A DNA stretch of 16,039 nucleotides from Methanomassiliicoccales archaeon (GCA_028682925.1 JAJRAG010000176.1:1-16039), one strand, 5' to 3'. Numbered from the stretch's first letter, positions 1-7,193 are shown. The notes: a model not told the origin generated them from the letters alone. A program made the numbers and translations.

Positions 1-77
1 CCCTGTCTGCAAGATATTGATTAAGCCTTTTCACCCTATCCAATCACTTTCGCGGTTCGAGATGGCAATGAACAGAG

Positions 78-521
78 TCAGTAGCTGCTTCCTTGGATGG
101 CCAAGAGGAGTTCCAATTCCGTTATGTGTTCCTGTTCTTCCATCAGGATGTGCCTGACCTCGTGCTCGAGCAAGTAATCGTAGTATCGGATCTTCTCAGT
201 TTTCAGCTTTTGCATGATCCCCCTGTAGGTGTCTACCGCGTCCTTCTCATCCTTAAGGTTCTGCTCAAGAATTTCCTTTATGCTCTTGGCTGGGTGGGTG
301 GGGGCGATGCCCATGCTCGGCACGCCGCCGAGCGCTCCGATGAGAGTTCTGAACTTATCTTGATGGTTCTTTTCGTCCCCAGCGATCTCCTTCAGTCTCT
401 CAATTATTGGTTCTGCGATCTCGCCTTCGACAACCTCTGCGTGGCTTAGATACTGAACGTATGCAGCGTGCTCCAGATCGAGTCCATGATTCAGCAGTTT
501 TATTACTTCTTCCTTACTCAT
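78..521 (-). CDS. Ferritin-like diiron four-helix protein
   Basis: A 147-residue protein with the ferritin/bacterioferritin ligand pattern, one set per helix: E17 (LEHAA), E50 with H53 (DEKNH), E92 (DEKDA) and E129 with H132 (EEQEH). These are the residues that bind a diiron centre in ferritin-like proteins. The family stores iron or oxidises it with O2 or peroxide, and a cytosolic location is expected because no signal peptide or membrane segment is visible. The start at 521 was chosen because GGTG lies five bases upstream of it; an in-frame start 33 bases further upstream lacks such a site. The gene stands alone on the minus strand and reads away from the ABC exporter. A perfect palindrome in its promoter suggests metal or redox control. 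Which ferritin subfamily it belongs to (Bfr, Dps-like or encapsulated) cannot be told by eye. Confidence 0.85.
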   Translation of the reverse strand: MSKEEVIKLLNHGLDLEHAAYVQYLSHAEVVEGEIAEPIIERLKEIAGDEKNHQDKFRTLIGALGGVPSMGIAPTHPAKSIKEILEQNLKDEKDAVDTYRGIMQKLKTEKIRYYDYLLEHEVRHILMEEQEHITELELLLAIQGSSY

Positions 522-556
522 TTTATCACCTATCCTCCATCGTTCTCCGCACAACG

Positions 557-573
557 GAGTGCATTTTGCACTC
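557..573 (-). promoter_or_regulatory. Palindromic operator candidate of the ferritin-like gene
   Basis: A perfect inverted repeat: GAGTGCA, three bases, TGCACTC. It lies 36-52 bases upstream of the start codon at 521. A TATA-like run (AAAATAGTAT, minus strand, 590-581) would place transcription start near 559, so the palindrome would cover the start site. That is a common position for archaeal repressor operators. The identity of the regulator is unknown. Confidence 0.5.
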
Positions 574-699
574 TACGTCGATACTATTTTCGACAATCGT
601 CACCTAATCTCTCTTTCCCTATGCGGCAACTTTGACTTTAGTACGTTCGAGGTCGGACTATTTATTTGTTCTGCCTATTGTGAAGGTATTTCATGTTAT

Positions 700-1012
700 G
701 GCCCTGTTGCAAAAGTAGCTTGACCAGAACTCATTTCTCATGGCCAGCTGAATTAGATTAAAGAGAGCGAGCTTGACCCGAACTTCGTTTTTTCGACCAT
801 TCTTCGAGCGACATCTCATAAATATGTCCAAGAAGAGCGCCGATTTTGCTGAACGCCGTTTCAGCACGATCCAGCGTCTATTCGGGTACCGATTGAAATG
901 TCGAAAGAAGATCGATTGAAGAAATGAGGCACAGGCGAATATCTCAACGTTCAACCTTCTCTTACTGGCTAGGAATGGTTTCCTTTGGAACGATTAGTTT
1001 AGCAACAGAGCC
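700..1012. mobile_element. Decayed IS remnant (313 bp) with terminal inverted repeats
   Basis: The left end (700-717, GGCCCTGTTGCAAAAGTA) and the reverse complement of the right end (995-1012, GGCTCTGTTGCTAAACTA) match at 15 of 18 positions. Between them lies a broken piece of a DDE transposase on the minus strand. The 313-bp length is too short for a complete IS, so this is an internally deleted or MITE-like derivative. TTCAT occurs near both ends, but not in register with a clean target duplication. The right end abuts the TATA-like box of the downstream ABC transporter gene. Confidence 0.6.
735..900 (-). pseudogene. Transposase C-terminal fragment (IS5/IS4-like DDE), frameshifted
   Basis: One minus-strand frame gives NRYPNRRWIV (about 895-865). 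A shift of two bases then gives ETAFSKIGALLGHI. The first frame resumes with FMRCRSKNGRKNEV and KLALFNLIQLAM, down to about 735. Joined, these reproduce the RW-x-VE-x2-FS block that carries the catalytic glutamate of IS5/IS4-type transposases, followed by the usual basic segment and a hydrophobic K-x3-YN-like end. The rest of the transposase is missing. The uninterrupted 87-residue reading of this stretch is a product of two compensating shifts and not a functional gene. Family assignment is from motif memory only. Confidence 0.55.
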
Positions 1013-1021
1013 TTCATATAC
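1013..1021 (+). promoter_or_regulatory. TATA-like box for the drrA-like gene
   Basis: TTCATATAC lies 42-50 bases upstream of the start at 1062. It predicts transcription start near 1042, leaving a leader of about 20 bases that holds an AAGGT ribosome-binding site at 1046-1050. It lies directly outside the right end of the IS remnant. Confidence 0.35.
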
Positions 1022-1061
1022 AGACGGCTCAAATCGATTCAACTCAAGGTCGATCGATCTT

Positions 1062-2081
1062 ATGGCCGACATCATCATCGTCTCCAATCTCATCAAGCTC
1101 TACGACCCCGACATCAGAGCCGTCGACGACATATCCTTCACCGTCACACAAGGCGAAGTCTTCGGATTCCTCGGACCGAACGGCGCCGGCAAGAGCACCG
1201 CCATCAAGGTGCTCACCACGCTCCTGAAGAAGACCTCCGGCGACGTCAAGATCAAGGGCTTCGACGTCGAGAAGGACGCGCGCGAAATCCGCAACATCAT
1301 CGGCTACGCCTCGCAAGGGGTCGGTGTCGACATCGACCTCACCGGCAGGGAGAACATCTACCTTCAGTGCCGCTTCTACCATATCCCCAAGGACAAGGCC
1401 CGTCAAAAAGCGAACGACCTCCTCAGGACAGTCGGCCTCGCCGACGTCGCAGACCGGCTCGCCGGCACGTACTCGGGCGGTATGAAGCGCCGCCTCGACC
1501 TGGCCACAGCGCTAGTTTCCGACCCAGAGATCCTCTTCCTGGACGAGCCGACCACCGGCCTCGACCCGCAAAGTCGCCGGGCCATCTGGGATCACATCCG
1601 GGCCCTCAACAAGAATGGCACAACCATCTTCCTCACCACCCAGTACATGGAGGAGGCGGACCAGCTTGCGCACCGCCTCTGCATAATCGACAACGGAAAG
1701 ATTGTGGCCGAGGGAGAACCGGGCAAGCTGAAAGGGCAGATCGGCGCCGACATGATCCGCCTCGTCGTCAAGGGAGGGGAAGACCCGAACATCATCAGCA
1801 AGGCGTTAAACACGGTATCACAGCTCCCCGGCGTCAAGGAGGTGCAGGACTGCACCAATGGCGGCATCGACTGCACCGAGGGCATCGTGATCTACGGTGC
1901 CGACGGCAGCAACCTCGTGCCGCTCATCGTCCGCTCCCTCGACAGCGCGCACGTCGAGATCGACAACCTCGTACTAGCGAAACCGTCCCTCGACGACGTG
2001 TTCATCAAGTTCACCGGAAGGCAGATGCGGACCGATCTTCAGAAGGTCCCGCCTAAGGCCGGTTTCCGCAGGAGGCGCTGA
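1062..2081 (+). CDS. DrrA-type ABC transporter ATP-binding protein
   Basis: A 339-residue ABC ATPase. Visible motifs are Walker A GPNGAGKST at 38-46, Q-loop Q85, signature YSGGMKRR at 137-144, and Walker B with catalytic E162 (FLDEP). The usual switch histidine is replaced by glutamine in LTTQYMEEAD, which is normal for the DrrA (daunorubicin resistance) branch. The C-terminal part after residue 230 has the end typical of this branch (AKPSLDDVFIKFTG). It should power export of a drug, lipid or polyketide-like compound by the permease that follows two bases downstream. The start at 1062 is preferred over an in-frame ATG at 924 because the extra 46 residues read through the IS remnant and match nothing in the family, while AAGGT lies upstream of 1062. 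Third codon positions are strongly G/C, unlike the neighbours, which hints at transfer. Confidence 0.9.
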   Translation: MADIIIVSNLIKLYDPDIRAVDDISFTVTQGEVFGFLGPNGAGKSTAIKVLTTLLKKTSGDVKIKGFDVEKDAREIRNIIGYASQGVGVDIDLTGRENIYLQCRFYHIPKDKARQKANDLLRTVGLADVADRLAGTYSGGMKRRLDLATALVSDPEILFLDEPTTGLDPQSRRAIWDHIRALNKNGTTIFLTTQYMEEADQLAHRLCIIDNGKIVAEGEPGKLKGQIGADMIRLVVKGGEDPNIISKALNTVSQLPGVKEVQDCTNGGIDCTEGIVIYGADGSNLVPLIVRSLDSAHVEIDNLVLAKPSLDDVFIKFTGRQMRTDLQKVPPKAGFRRRR

Positions 2082-2083
2082 GA

Positions 2084-2878
2084 ATGAAGACGAAATTGGA
2101 CTTCCCCATGGAGATCGCCGCCATCTTCGGTCGCTGGGTGCGCAAGCTCGTGCGCAGGCCTACCAACCTCACCTTCTCCATGATCCAGCCGCTGATATGG
2201 TTCCTTCTCTTCACGCAGGCGTTCCAAGCCGTCGCTAACATCCCCGGTTTCCAGCAGATCACCGGCACCAGTTCGTACCTCACTTTCTTCAGCGCTGCGG
2301 TGATCGTTCAGACGGTCCTCACGTCCGCTTTGCAGAGCGGGCTGGGCATGGTCGACGACGTCGAGTCGGGTTATCTCGACAAGATGAGGGCCACGCCGGT
2401 CAGGCGCTCCTCGATCCTGTTGGGCAAGGTGTTCAGCGACGGCTTCCGCATCGTGATGCAGGTGTCGATCATCATCGCTCTAGGCTATGTCCTCGGCGTC
2501 CAGGTGGCGACTGGTCTCCCGGGCATAGCTCTAATTCTGATCATGGCCATGTTCTTCGGCATCGCCTGGTCCGGCATCTCAACGTTCGTAGCGCTCACCA
2601 CCAGGAACTCTGAGTCGACGCTGGTCATCTCGATCATGTTCGTGTTCCCGATGCTGTTCCTCTCCACGGCTGTCATGCCTAAGCAGCTCCTGGCGCCGTG
2701 GGTGCAGACGTTCTCGATGTACAACCCGGTGTCCTACGTCGCCGACGCCGTGCGCGGCCTGATCATCCAGGGCTACGACTGGACTCTGATCGGGCAGGCG
2801 TTCCTGGCGATACTTGTGGTCGGAGCGATCACACTCACCGCTACGACGATGATGTTCCGGAGAGCGCTGGCGAAGTGA
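2084..2878 (+). CDS. DrrB-type ABC-2 permease
   Basis: A 264-residue ABC-2 family membrane protein with about six hydrophobic helices. The first begins near residue 27 (MIQPLIWFLLF) and the last ends near residue 260. The loop motif NPVSYVADAVRGL before the final helix is characteristic of ABC-2/DrrB exporters. It should form the membrane channel for the ATPase immediately upstream; the two genes are separated by two bases. A strong GGAGG ribosome-binding site lies inside the end of the ATPase gene, about eight bases before the start, so the pair is one operon. The exported compound cannot be read from the sequence. Codon use is GC-rich like its partner. Confidence 0.9.
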   Translation: MKTKLDFPMEIAAIFGRWVRKLVRRPTNLTFSMIQPLIWFLLFTQAFQAVANIPGFQQITGTSSYLTFFSAAVIVQTVLTSALQSGLGMVDDVESGYLDKMRATPVRRSSILLGKVFSDGFRIVMQVSIIIALGYVLGVQVATGLPGIALILIMAMFFGIAWSGISTFVALTTRNSESTLVISIMFVFPMLFLSTAVMPKQLLAPWVQTFSMYNPVSYVADAVRGLIIQGYDWTLIGQAFLAILVVGAITLTATTMMFRRALAK

Positions 2879-3227
2879 ACATTACCTTGTTGGGAAGACT
2901 CCCATGTACTTCTGAATGTCCAGATGCCATCATTCCTACATCAGCTGCATTCCGACACAGAATCCTTACAACCATTCATCGTTCGATAAAGTAGATAAAT
3001 TCATCAAAGGTCCAGTTGCAAGAATCAACACAAAGATTCCGAAGCATGATTATCGTTTGCTATCTATATCCTTGTCAAAACACATAAGTGTGGTCCAACC
3101 TATTGCCAGCTGTCAAGGAAGGTAATAGATTGGTTGCCATGGAAATGGAGATACCGTGCACAATATCAGCTTTGGCACAGGAAGAGTTACTGCGACGTTT
3201 CAATAGATCAACCAGCAGGGTGAAGAT
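2879..3227. other. Intergenic stretch without a supported gene
   Basis: About 350 bases between the ABC permease and the promoter at 3228. A 69-residue open frame at 2916-3125 has no ribosome-binding site and no recognisable motif, so it is left out. The string ACTTCTGAATGTCCAGATG at 2908-2926 vaguely resembles the dispersed repeat but lacks its core. I see no RNA gene. Confidence 0.5.
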
Positions 3228-3242
3228 AAAGTATATAAAAGG
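3228..3242 (+). promoter_or_regulatory. Strong archaeal TATA box
   Basis: AAAGTATATAAAAGG is close to an ideal archaeal TATA element with a purine-rich left side. It predicts transcription start near 3262-3266. The nearest confident gene (the Usp at 3566) begins about 300 bases downstream, so the transcript has either a long leader or an unannotated product. Confidence 0.55.
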
Positions 3243-3380
3243 TCTTGTTCCGTAGACTATTCAAAGCCGATTGTGTGAGCGATTGCAGCATGATTATATC
3301 TGCGAAGGTCGGCAATAGCGTACCCACGATAGGGGAAGGGAAGTCTGGATCCCCAGGATGAATTGAATGCGGGAGAAGAG

Positions 3381-3569
3381 ATGACTCTGAAAATGAGAAG
3401 AGAAAATACGAGAATCCAAACCAACTCTGCCGTGTGTGGTTGCCTCGATGAGATGGAAGAAAAGATCCTTGAATCGGACATAGCATGTTATGTTACAAGG
3501 AGCTCTGCGGTCATTGACAAGCGTTGGAATGCTCGTGAAAAATCAACCTGTAGTTTGGTGATATCATGA
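3381..3569 (+). CDS. Possible small protein coupled to the Usp gene
   Basis: An open frame of 62 residues (68 if the TTG at 3363 is used) whose TGA stop overlaps the ATG of the Usp gene in an ATGA arrangement, a common sign of translational coupling. GGAGAAG precedes the ATG at 3381. The product is charged and holds a CGC pair and one further cysteine in the middle (CGCLDEMEEKI, DIACYV). It matches no family I recognise. It lies downstream of the strong TATA box at 3228. The evidence for coding is positional only, and the stretch could instead be leader RNA. Confidence 0.3.
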   Translation: MTLKMRRENTRIQTNSAVCGCLDEMEEKILESDIACYVTRSSAVIDKRWNAREKSTCSLVIS

Positions 3570-3985
3570 CAGGGAAAGAGAGAATCTTGGTTGGAATTGA
3601 CGGCTCGGAAGATGCGATTCGCGCGGCTAGACTGGCGGTGAAGGTCGCAAGAATGCTGAACGCCACACTCACTCTGGCGATGATTGAAAATCCAGAGGAC
3701 TATGCGGTGACGGTGGAAAGGGAGTCCTTGCTTAAGGCAAAAGAGGAGCTAATGTGGAACATTTTGCAGACTGCGAAGAATGAGATAGCCGAGGAGGGGG
3801 TGGAAATCGATACGATGATTGACGTTGGGAATCCAGCCTTGAAGCTCGCCGAAATGGCCAAAAATGGCTATGATATGGTCGTCGTGAGCAGGAAAGGATT
3901 GGGAGCGACAAAGAGCCTGTTCATGGGAAGCGTGTCGGTCAGATTAGTCCAGCATTCTGTCGTGCCGGTCCTGGTAGTTCCATGA
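3566..3985 (+). CDS. Universal stress protein, UspA family
   Basis: A 139-residue single-domain Usp, the normal length. It starts with the typical ILVGIDGSEDA strand and loop at 7-17. Near the end it has the nucleotide-binding signature SRKG-x9-GSVS (S108 to S124) and the closing VVPVLVVP strand. The first position of the classical G-2x-G-9x-G(S/T) motif is serine here, which many ATP-binding Usps tolerate. Usps bind ATP or AMP and modulate stress responses in the cytosol. GGTG five bases upstream supports the start. The next gene is an APC permease; Usp domains are often linked to such permeases in archaea, so it may regulate the transporter, but about 490 bases and two repeat copies separate them. 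Confidence 0.9.
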   Translation: MTGKERILVGIDGSEDAIRAARLAVKVARMLNATLTLAMIENPEDYAVTVERESLLKAKEELMWNILQTAKNEIAEEGVEIDTMIDVGNPALKLAEMAKNGYDMVVVSRKGLGATKSLFMGSVSVRLVQHSVVPVLVVP

Positions 3986-4059
3986 CGCCACCAAAAGAGG
4001 TCAGACAGTCAAGAATTCCTGATTTGAGATGGTTCTATGATTCCTCTCTCGCTTAGTGC

Positions 4060-4130
4060 GCGATCCGACGATTCGGGAGGTTCTGACGGCAGACAGGGAT
4101 TACATAATAAAGAAAAAAAGGGAAAAGGGT
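4060..4130 (+). repeat. Dispersed intergenic repeat, copy 1
   Basis: The core CTGACGGCAGA is at 4083-4093, preceded by TT. A partial second copy of the CGACG block lies about 20 bases upstream, with extra bases between. The core is followed by a purine-rich tail (4111-4129) ending near GGGTTTCA, an ending shared with copy 4. Confidence 0.65.
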
Positions 4131-4214
4131 TTCACGAGATAATCCTACTCTATCACGCAGGAATTGAATTCTAGTTTTGCCCATCTGGCTAGATCGATGC
4201 TCGGTCTAGGCTGA

Positions 4215-4280
4215 GCCCACTCCTAACACTTCTGACAGTCCTGACGGCAGATCGAGATAAACGAGAGTAAGGAAAAGGTA
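4215..4280 (+). repeat. Dispersed intergenic repeat, copy 2
   Basis: The core is at 4241-4251. Upstream CACTTCTGACAGTC forms a near-tandem half-unit (CTGACAGTC then CTGACGGCA, nine-base period) that is shared with copy 3. A purine-rich tail follows (4252-4280). Confidence 0.7.
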
Positions 4281-4439
4281 AGAGGCCAGGACTCTGGATG
4301 TCCATGTGTTTCTCCATCTCTTCTTGACACAAAGAAAAGCCTTAAGTTAGCAGGCCGTTGATGACAATCTGAGGATTGGGAGACTGAGGCTCAGACGAGC
4401 TTCATGATCCACTAACGGGGCACGGAGCCACGACCTGTC

Positions 4440-4449
4440 ATATTAATAG
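4440..4449 (+). promoter_or_regulatory. TATA-like box of the APC permease; leaderless transcript likely
   Basis: ATATTAATAG lies about 26-35 bases upstream of the ATG at 4475. That is the normal distance from an archaeal TATA box to the transcription start. No ribosome-binding site precedes the ATG, so transcription probably starts at or next to the start codon. Confidence 0.45.
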
Positions 4450-4474
4450 GGCGAGGGTTCACGTCTATCACCCA

Positions 4475-5734
4475 ATGGAGCTCAAGCGGTCTCTCGGGCT
4501 GTTCGACGCCTTCGCCATCGGACTGGGTGCCATCATCGGTGCTGGCATCTTCGTGGTCATCGGGGTGGCGACAAGCCTCGCCGGGCCAGCCATGCTCCTA
4601 TCCCTATTGATCGCTGGCGTCGTCTCGGCCTTGACGGCCATCAGCTTCGTTCATTTGGCAAGGTTCATTCCCCGCGAGGGGGGAGGCTACGAGTACGCCC
4701 ACGAGCTCGTCTCTCCCTTCGGAGGCTTCATCTCGGGCTGGATGTGGCTTCTATCCAACATCGTCACCGGTTCGGCCGTAGCATTGGGCTTCGCCGGTTA
4801 CCTGGCTGTCTACATACCATTGCCGGTCAATTTGATGGCGGCGCTCGCCTGTCTGGCCATCACTGGTATCAATTACATGGGAAGCAGGGAATCGGCCACC
4901 GCGAACAACATCCTGGTCGTGTTCAAGCTCGTCGTCCTCCTCCTCTTCGTGGTGTTCGGCTTGTCCTTGATCAACGGTGCATTCTTCTCACCTTTCGTCC
5001 CGAGTGGGGCCATGGGAGTGATGGAAGGCGCGGCGGTGATCTTCTTCGCTTTCTCCGGATTCGGCAGGGTGGCGATGATCAGCGAGGAGGTCCGCGACCC
5101 GACGCGCACCGTGCCGAAGGCTATCATCTTGGCCCTCGCCGTTTCCGGGGTCATTTATATGCTTGTTGCCGTCGTGGCCATTGGAACGATAGGTTCTTCC
5201 TCGCTAAGCACCTCGAACTCGCCATTGGCCGATGCTGCGGCCTTGGAGGGCAATGTCATGGCGAACCTGGTGACTATCGGAGCGCTGGCGGCCACCTTGA
5301 GCGTGCTCTTGACTACCTTACTGGGCCTATCCCGTATCACCTTCGCCATGGGCCGGAATCATGACCTCCCGGCCGTTCTCTCCAAATTGCATCCTAAGAG
5401 GCAGACCCCCTACATCGCCATACTGGTCTTTGGTATGCTGATGACCGTCTTCGCGCTGACCACCGACATCCTGAAGGCGGTTGCCATCTCCAATTTCGGG
5501 TCCCTGGTCTATTACTCTATTGCGAACCTGGCCGCTATGAGGATTGCTAGGCCAACGCGGGGCAAGGTCCTGCCCATCCTCGGCCTCGTCTCATGCGCTG
5601 GTCTACTGATCTTTCTCACAACCGATGCTTGGCTGCTCGGAATTGGCGCGCTAGTCGTTGGAGCGGGCTATTATTATCTCTATCCTAGAAGGAAACATGG
5701 CTCGTCCACAAAGGTCGGTTCGCGGGGAGCCTGA
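4475..5734 (+). CDS. APC-superfamily amino-acid permease
   Basis: A 419-residue membrane protein with about 12 hydrophobic helices and the APC hallmarks. Helix 1 has the unwound substrate motif GAIIGAGIF (18-26). There is a charged loop REGGGYEY at 67-74, and helix 6 with its loop reads FAFSGFGRVAMISEEVRDP (191-209), ending in RTVPKAI. These proteins import amino acids or amines by cation symport or exchange across the cytoplasmic membrane; the exact substrate is not readable. The ATG at 4475 follows a TATA-like box at leaderless distance. Its stop codon is immediately followed by a remnant of a restriction gene on the other strand, so the 3' flank has been rearranged. The C-terminal Usp domain found in some archaeal relatives is absent, but a separate Usp gene lies upstream. 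Confidence 0.9.
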   Translation: MELKRSLGLFDAFAIGLGAIIGAGIFVVIGVATSLAGPAMLLSLLIAGVVSALTAISFVHLARFIPREGGGYEYAHELVSPFGGFISGWMWLLSNIVTGSAVALGFAGYLAVYIPLPVNLMAALACLAITGINYMGSRESATANNILVVFKLVVLLLFVVFGLSLINGAFFSPFVPSGAMGVMEGAAVIFFAFSGFGRVAMISEEVRDPTRTVPKAIILALAVSGVIYMLVAVVAIGTIGSSSLSTSNSPLADAAALEGNVMANLVTIGALAATLSVLLTTLLGLSRITFAMGRNHDLPAVLSKLHPKRQTPYIAILVFGMLMTVFALTTDILKAVAISNFGSLVYYSIANLAAMRIARPTRGKVLPILGLVSCAGLLIFLTTDAWLLGIGALVVGAGYYYLYPRRKHGSSTKVGSRGA

Positions 5735-5945
5735 AGAAAGCTCGATAATGGAATTAAGGGCGATAGAGGGTCTCTCCAATGCATCATAGAAGGCGAACTC
5801 GTCACATCACTGAGGTCCAGCTTCTCGCCCCTCGTCCTGGCCTTCTTGACCTCCTGAGCTATCTTGATCAAAACCTCGATAACTCGGACAATGGTTAGGG
5901 CTTTGTTCTCGTACTTGGTGATGGCCTCCTGGAGCATTTGGGAGA
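5735..5945 (-). pseudogene. Type I restriction enzyme HsdR, C-terminal remnant with frameshift
   Basis: The minus strand from about 5945 reads LQEAITKYENKALTIVRVIE and then LIKIAQEVKKARTRGEKLDLS. It then shifts frame near 5804 and continues as DEFAFYDALERPSIALNSII, to about 5735. This is the conserved C-terminal segment of HsdR (the helicase/nuclease subunit of type I restriction systems), where the GEKLGLS-x-DE-x-AFYDAL block is very well kept in the family. Only about 70 residues of a protein that is normally around 1000 remain. There is a stop codon just upstream and no start or partner genes (HsdM, HsdS). The piece is wedged between the permease and repeat copy 3. Confidence 0.7.
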
Positions 5946-5960
5946 ACTACTTGGATCGAA

Positions 5961-6016
5961 CCAGGTTCCTCTGACACTTCTGAAAGTCCTGACGGCAGAT
6001 GGGGGAGAGACGATTC
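5961..6016 (+). repeat. Dispersed intergenic repeat, copy 3
   Basis: The core is at 5989-5999, with upstream CACTTCTGAAAGTC nearly identical to copy 2 and downstream GATGGGGGAGAGA nearly identical to copies 4 and 5. It sits in the convergent gap directly beside the stop codon of the minus-strand V4R-like gene at 6017. Confidence 0.7.
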
Positions 6017-7162
6017 CTACCCTGACAACTTCTCCCTCAATCTGTCGTACTCGGCCTCAGTTATCTCTCCTTTCGCCAGTCGCATCTTCAACACCCTCAC
6101 CAGGTCATTGTCAGGAAATCTCGAAGACTCCTTCCTAGGCTCAGGGACTTCTTTCTTCACTGGTTCCTCTGTCCCTTTCTTCCTTATGAGTCTAATGCAA
6201 CTGGAATCTCCTCGGCACATCGCTCTTACGTGTATGAGTTCGTAATCAGGGTTAATCGCTTCGCACATGCCGTTCGTGAAAGCTTCAAGCTGTCTACAGA
6301 GCTCCGCTGGCGCCCCAGAGAACGGACATTCATAAATCTCTTTTTCAACTCGCTCATCGCTAACCTGGCTGACATTTCCATTCTGCCCGAGACAGGAGTT
6401 CATGAAGGTCAAGATTGAGTCGATTGCTGTTGCGTCTCTCGCTTTGACATTCAATTCTCTGGCATATTTGAGTCCAAATGAAATGCCATTCTGCTTCATG
6501 TAGGGCCCTATGATCTCCATGGCCCTTTCCAGCCCGGCAAAATCCACAAAGGCATTTGTCGTCAGGGTCCACCATTCACCTGTGGCAGCAGTTCCCCAGA
6601 AGTCGATCCTCTCTTGAGGGATTGTTGGTATTGGGAGCGTTCGCATGTTCTTGTCGTTCTCAAATTCTGGGCTGTAGCTATCCGATTTCTTTCGAATAAC
6701 GTATCGGCAGAATGGGTCACCCCTTCCGAGTGCGTAAGGCAAGTCGAAATCATGCTCAGCGCTAATACCCTCGCAAAAGCCTTTCCCGGCAAGATAGCAC
6801 GTCGCCTCACAGACCTCTTGAGGGGCATTCTCGAATGCGCATGAGAGAATGTCCCCCATTGCTCTTTCACTGGAGGCCTTGAAAGACTTCACATTCAATC
6901 TTCTTGCGCACATGTTCCCATACTGCATCGCTAATGCTATTGTCGTCGCGTCACTCCCAGTTAAGCCTAGCTCATTCCTCATGTTTAATCCACCGACATT
7001 TCCATGGAATCTCATGTAGGGTCGAAGCGAATTCAAGACTTCTTCAGATCCGGCCGCATCAACGAAAGCCTGCATCGTGGCAACGAACCAACTCCCCACG
7101 AGTTGCACACCGATATCCTTCATTTCATCTTCTGGGATTTCAGCGACCGCAACCTTGTTCAT
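6017..7162 (-). CDS. Tandem V4R/ATC-hydrolase-like five-cysteine protein with SHOCT tail (paralogue 1)
   Basis: A 381-residue protein made of two copies of a domain of about 165 residues. Each copy has a helical half (for example DIGVQLVGSWF at 16-26 and ATGEWWTLTTNAFVD at 193-207) followed by a cysteine half. Repeat 1 has C108, C118, C130 and C152, plus C122. Repeat 2 has C279, C289, C300, C316 and C322, in the pattern CPF-x6-C, G-x-CEA-x-NP-x-YE, C-x-GD-x2-C-x3-IRKK. This resembles V4R and L-2-amino-thiazoline-4-carboxylate hydrolase families, where a CP pair and a GD-x2-C end are typical. The final 29 residues (353-381) form a SHOCT domain. No membrane segment is visible. The cysteines may bind a metal or cofactor. 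It lies in series with its paralogue at 7301. Function is unknown. Confidence 0.8.
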   Translation of the reverse strand: MNKVAVAEIPEDEMKDIGVQLVGSWFVATMQAFVDAAGSEEVLNSLRPYMRFHGNVGGLNMRNELGLTGSDATTIALAMQYGNMCARRLNVKSFKASSERAMGDILSCAFENAPQEVCEATCYLAGKGFCEGISAEHDFDLPYALGRGDPFCRYVIRKKSDSYSPEFENDKNMRTLPIPTIPQERIDFWGTAATGEWWTLTTNAFVDFAGLERAMEIIGPYMKQNGISFGLKYARELNVKARDATAIDSILTFMNSCLGQNGNVSQVSDERVEKEIYECPFSGAPAELCRQLEAFTNGMCEAINPDYELIHVRAMCRGDSSCIRLIRKKGTEEPVKKEVPEPRKESSRFPDNDLVRVLKMRLAKGEITEAEYDRLREKLSG

Positions 7163-7193
7163 TAGCCTTGCCTCGTCGAAAAAGAATTGGTCA

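Larger units (their letters stand above)
3986..4439. other. Intergenic stretch carrying two dispersed-repeat copies
   Basis: No supported gene. It holds repeat copies 1 and 2 (described separately) with their purine-rich tails. Otherwise I see no hairpin terminator, RNA gene or ORF worth reporting. It may include the 3' end of the Usp transcript. Confidence 0.5.

Noticed and set aside
691..954. Uninterrupted 87-residue minus-strand frame as an intact gene
   Set aside because: The transposase-like residues are recovered only by switching frames in the middle, and the frame runs through the left inverted repeat of the IS remnant, so it is a fossil.
691..1023. Target-site duplication around the IS remnant
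   Set aside because: TTCAT occurs near both ends, but on the left five bases separate it from the inverted repeat, so it is not a clean duplication.
924..1061. N-terminal extension of the DrrA-like ATPase
   Set aside because: The extra 46 residues read through the IS remnant and match nothing expected in the family; a better start with an upstream AAGGT lies at 1062.
1367..2056. 229-residue plus-strand frame inside the ATPase gene
   Set aside because: It is a low-complexity Arg/Pro/His-rich shadow of the GC-rich ATPase gene, which has full motifs in the other frame.
2908..2926. Sixth copy of the dispersed repeat
   Set aside because: ACTTCTGAATGTCCAGATG resembles the left half of copies 2 and 3, but the CTGACGGC core and the purine tail are missing.
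4744..5364. 206-residue plus-strand frame inside the permease
   Set aside because: It is a shadow of the APC permease, with Arg/Gly/His-rich composition and no domain.
5948..5968. tRNA T-arm-like string GGTTCGATCC (minus strand)
   Set aside because: The flanking bases do not form a T-stem, and no acceptor or anticodon arms are present. I found no tRNA in the window.
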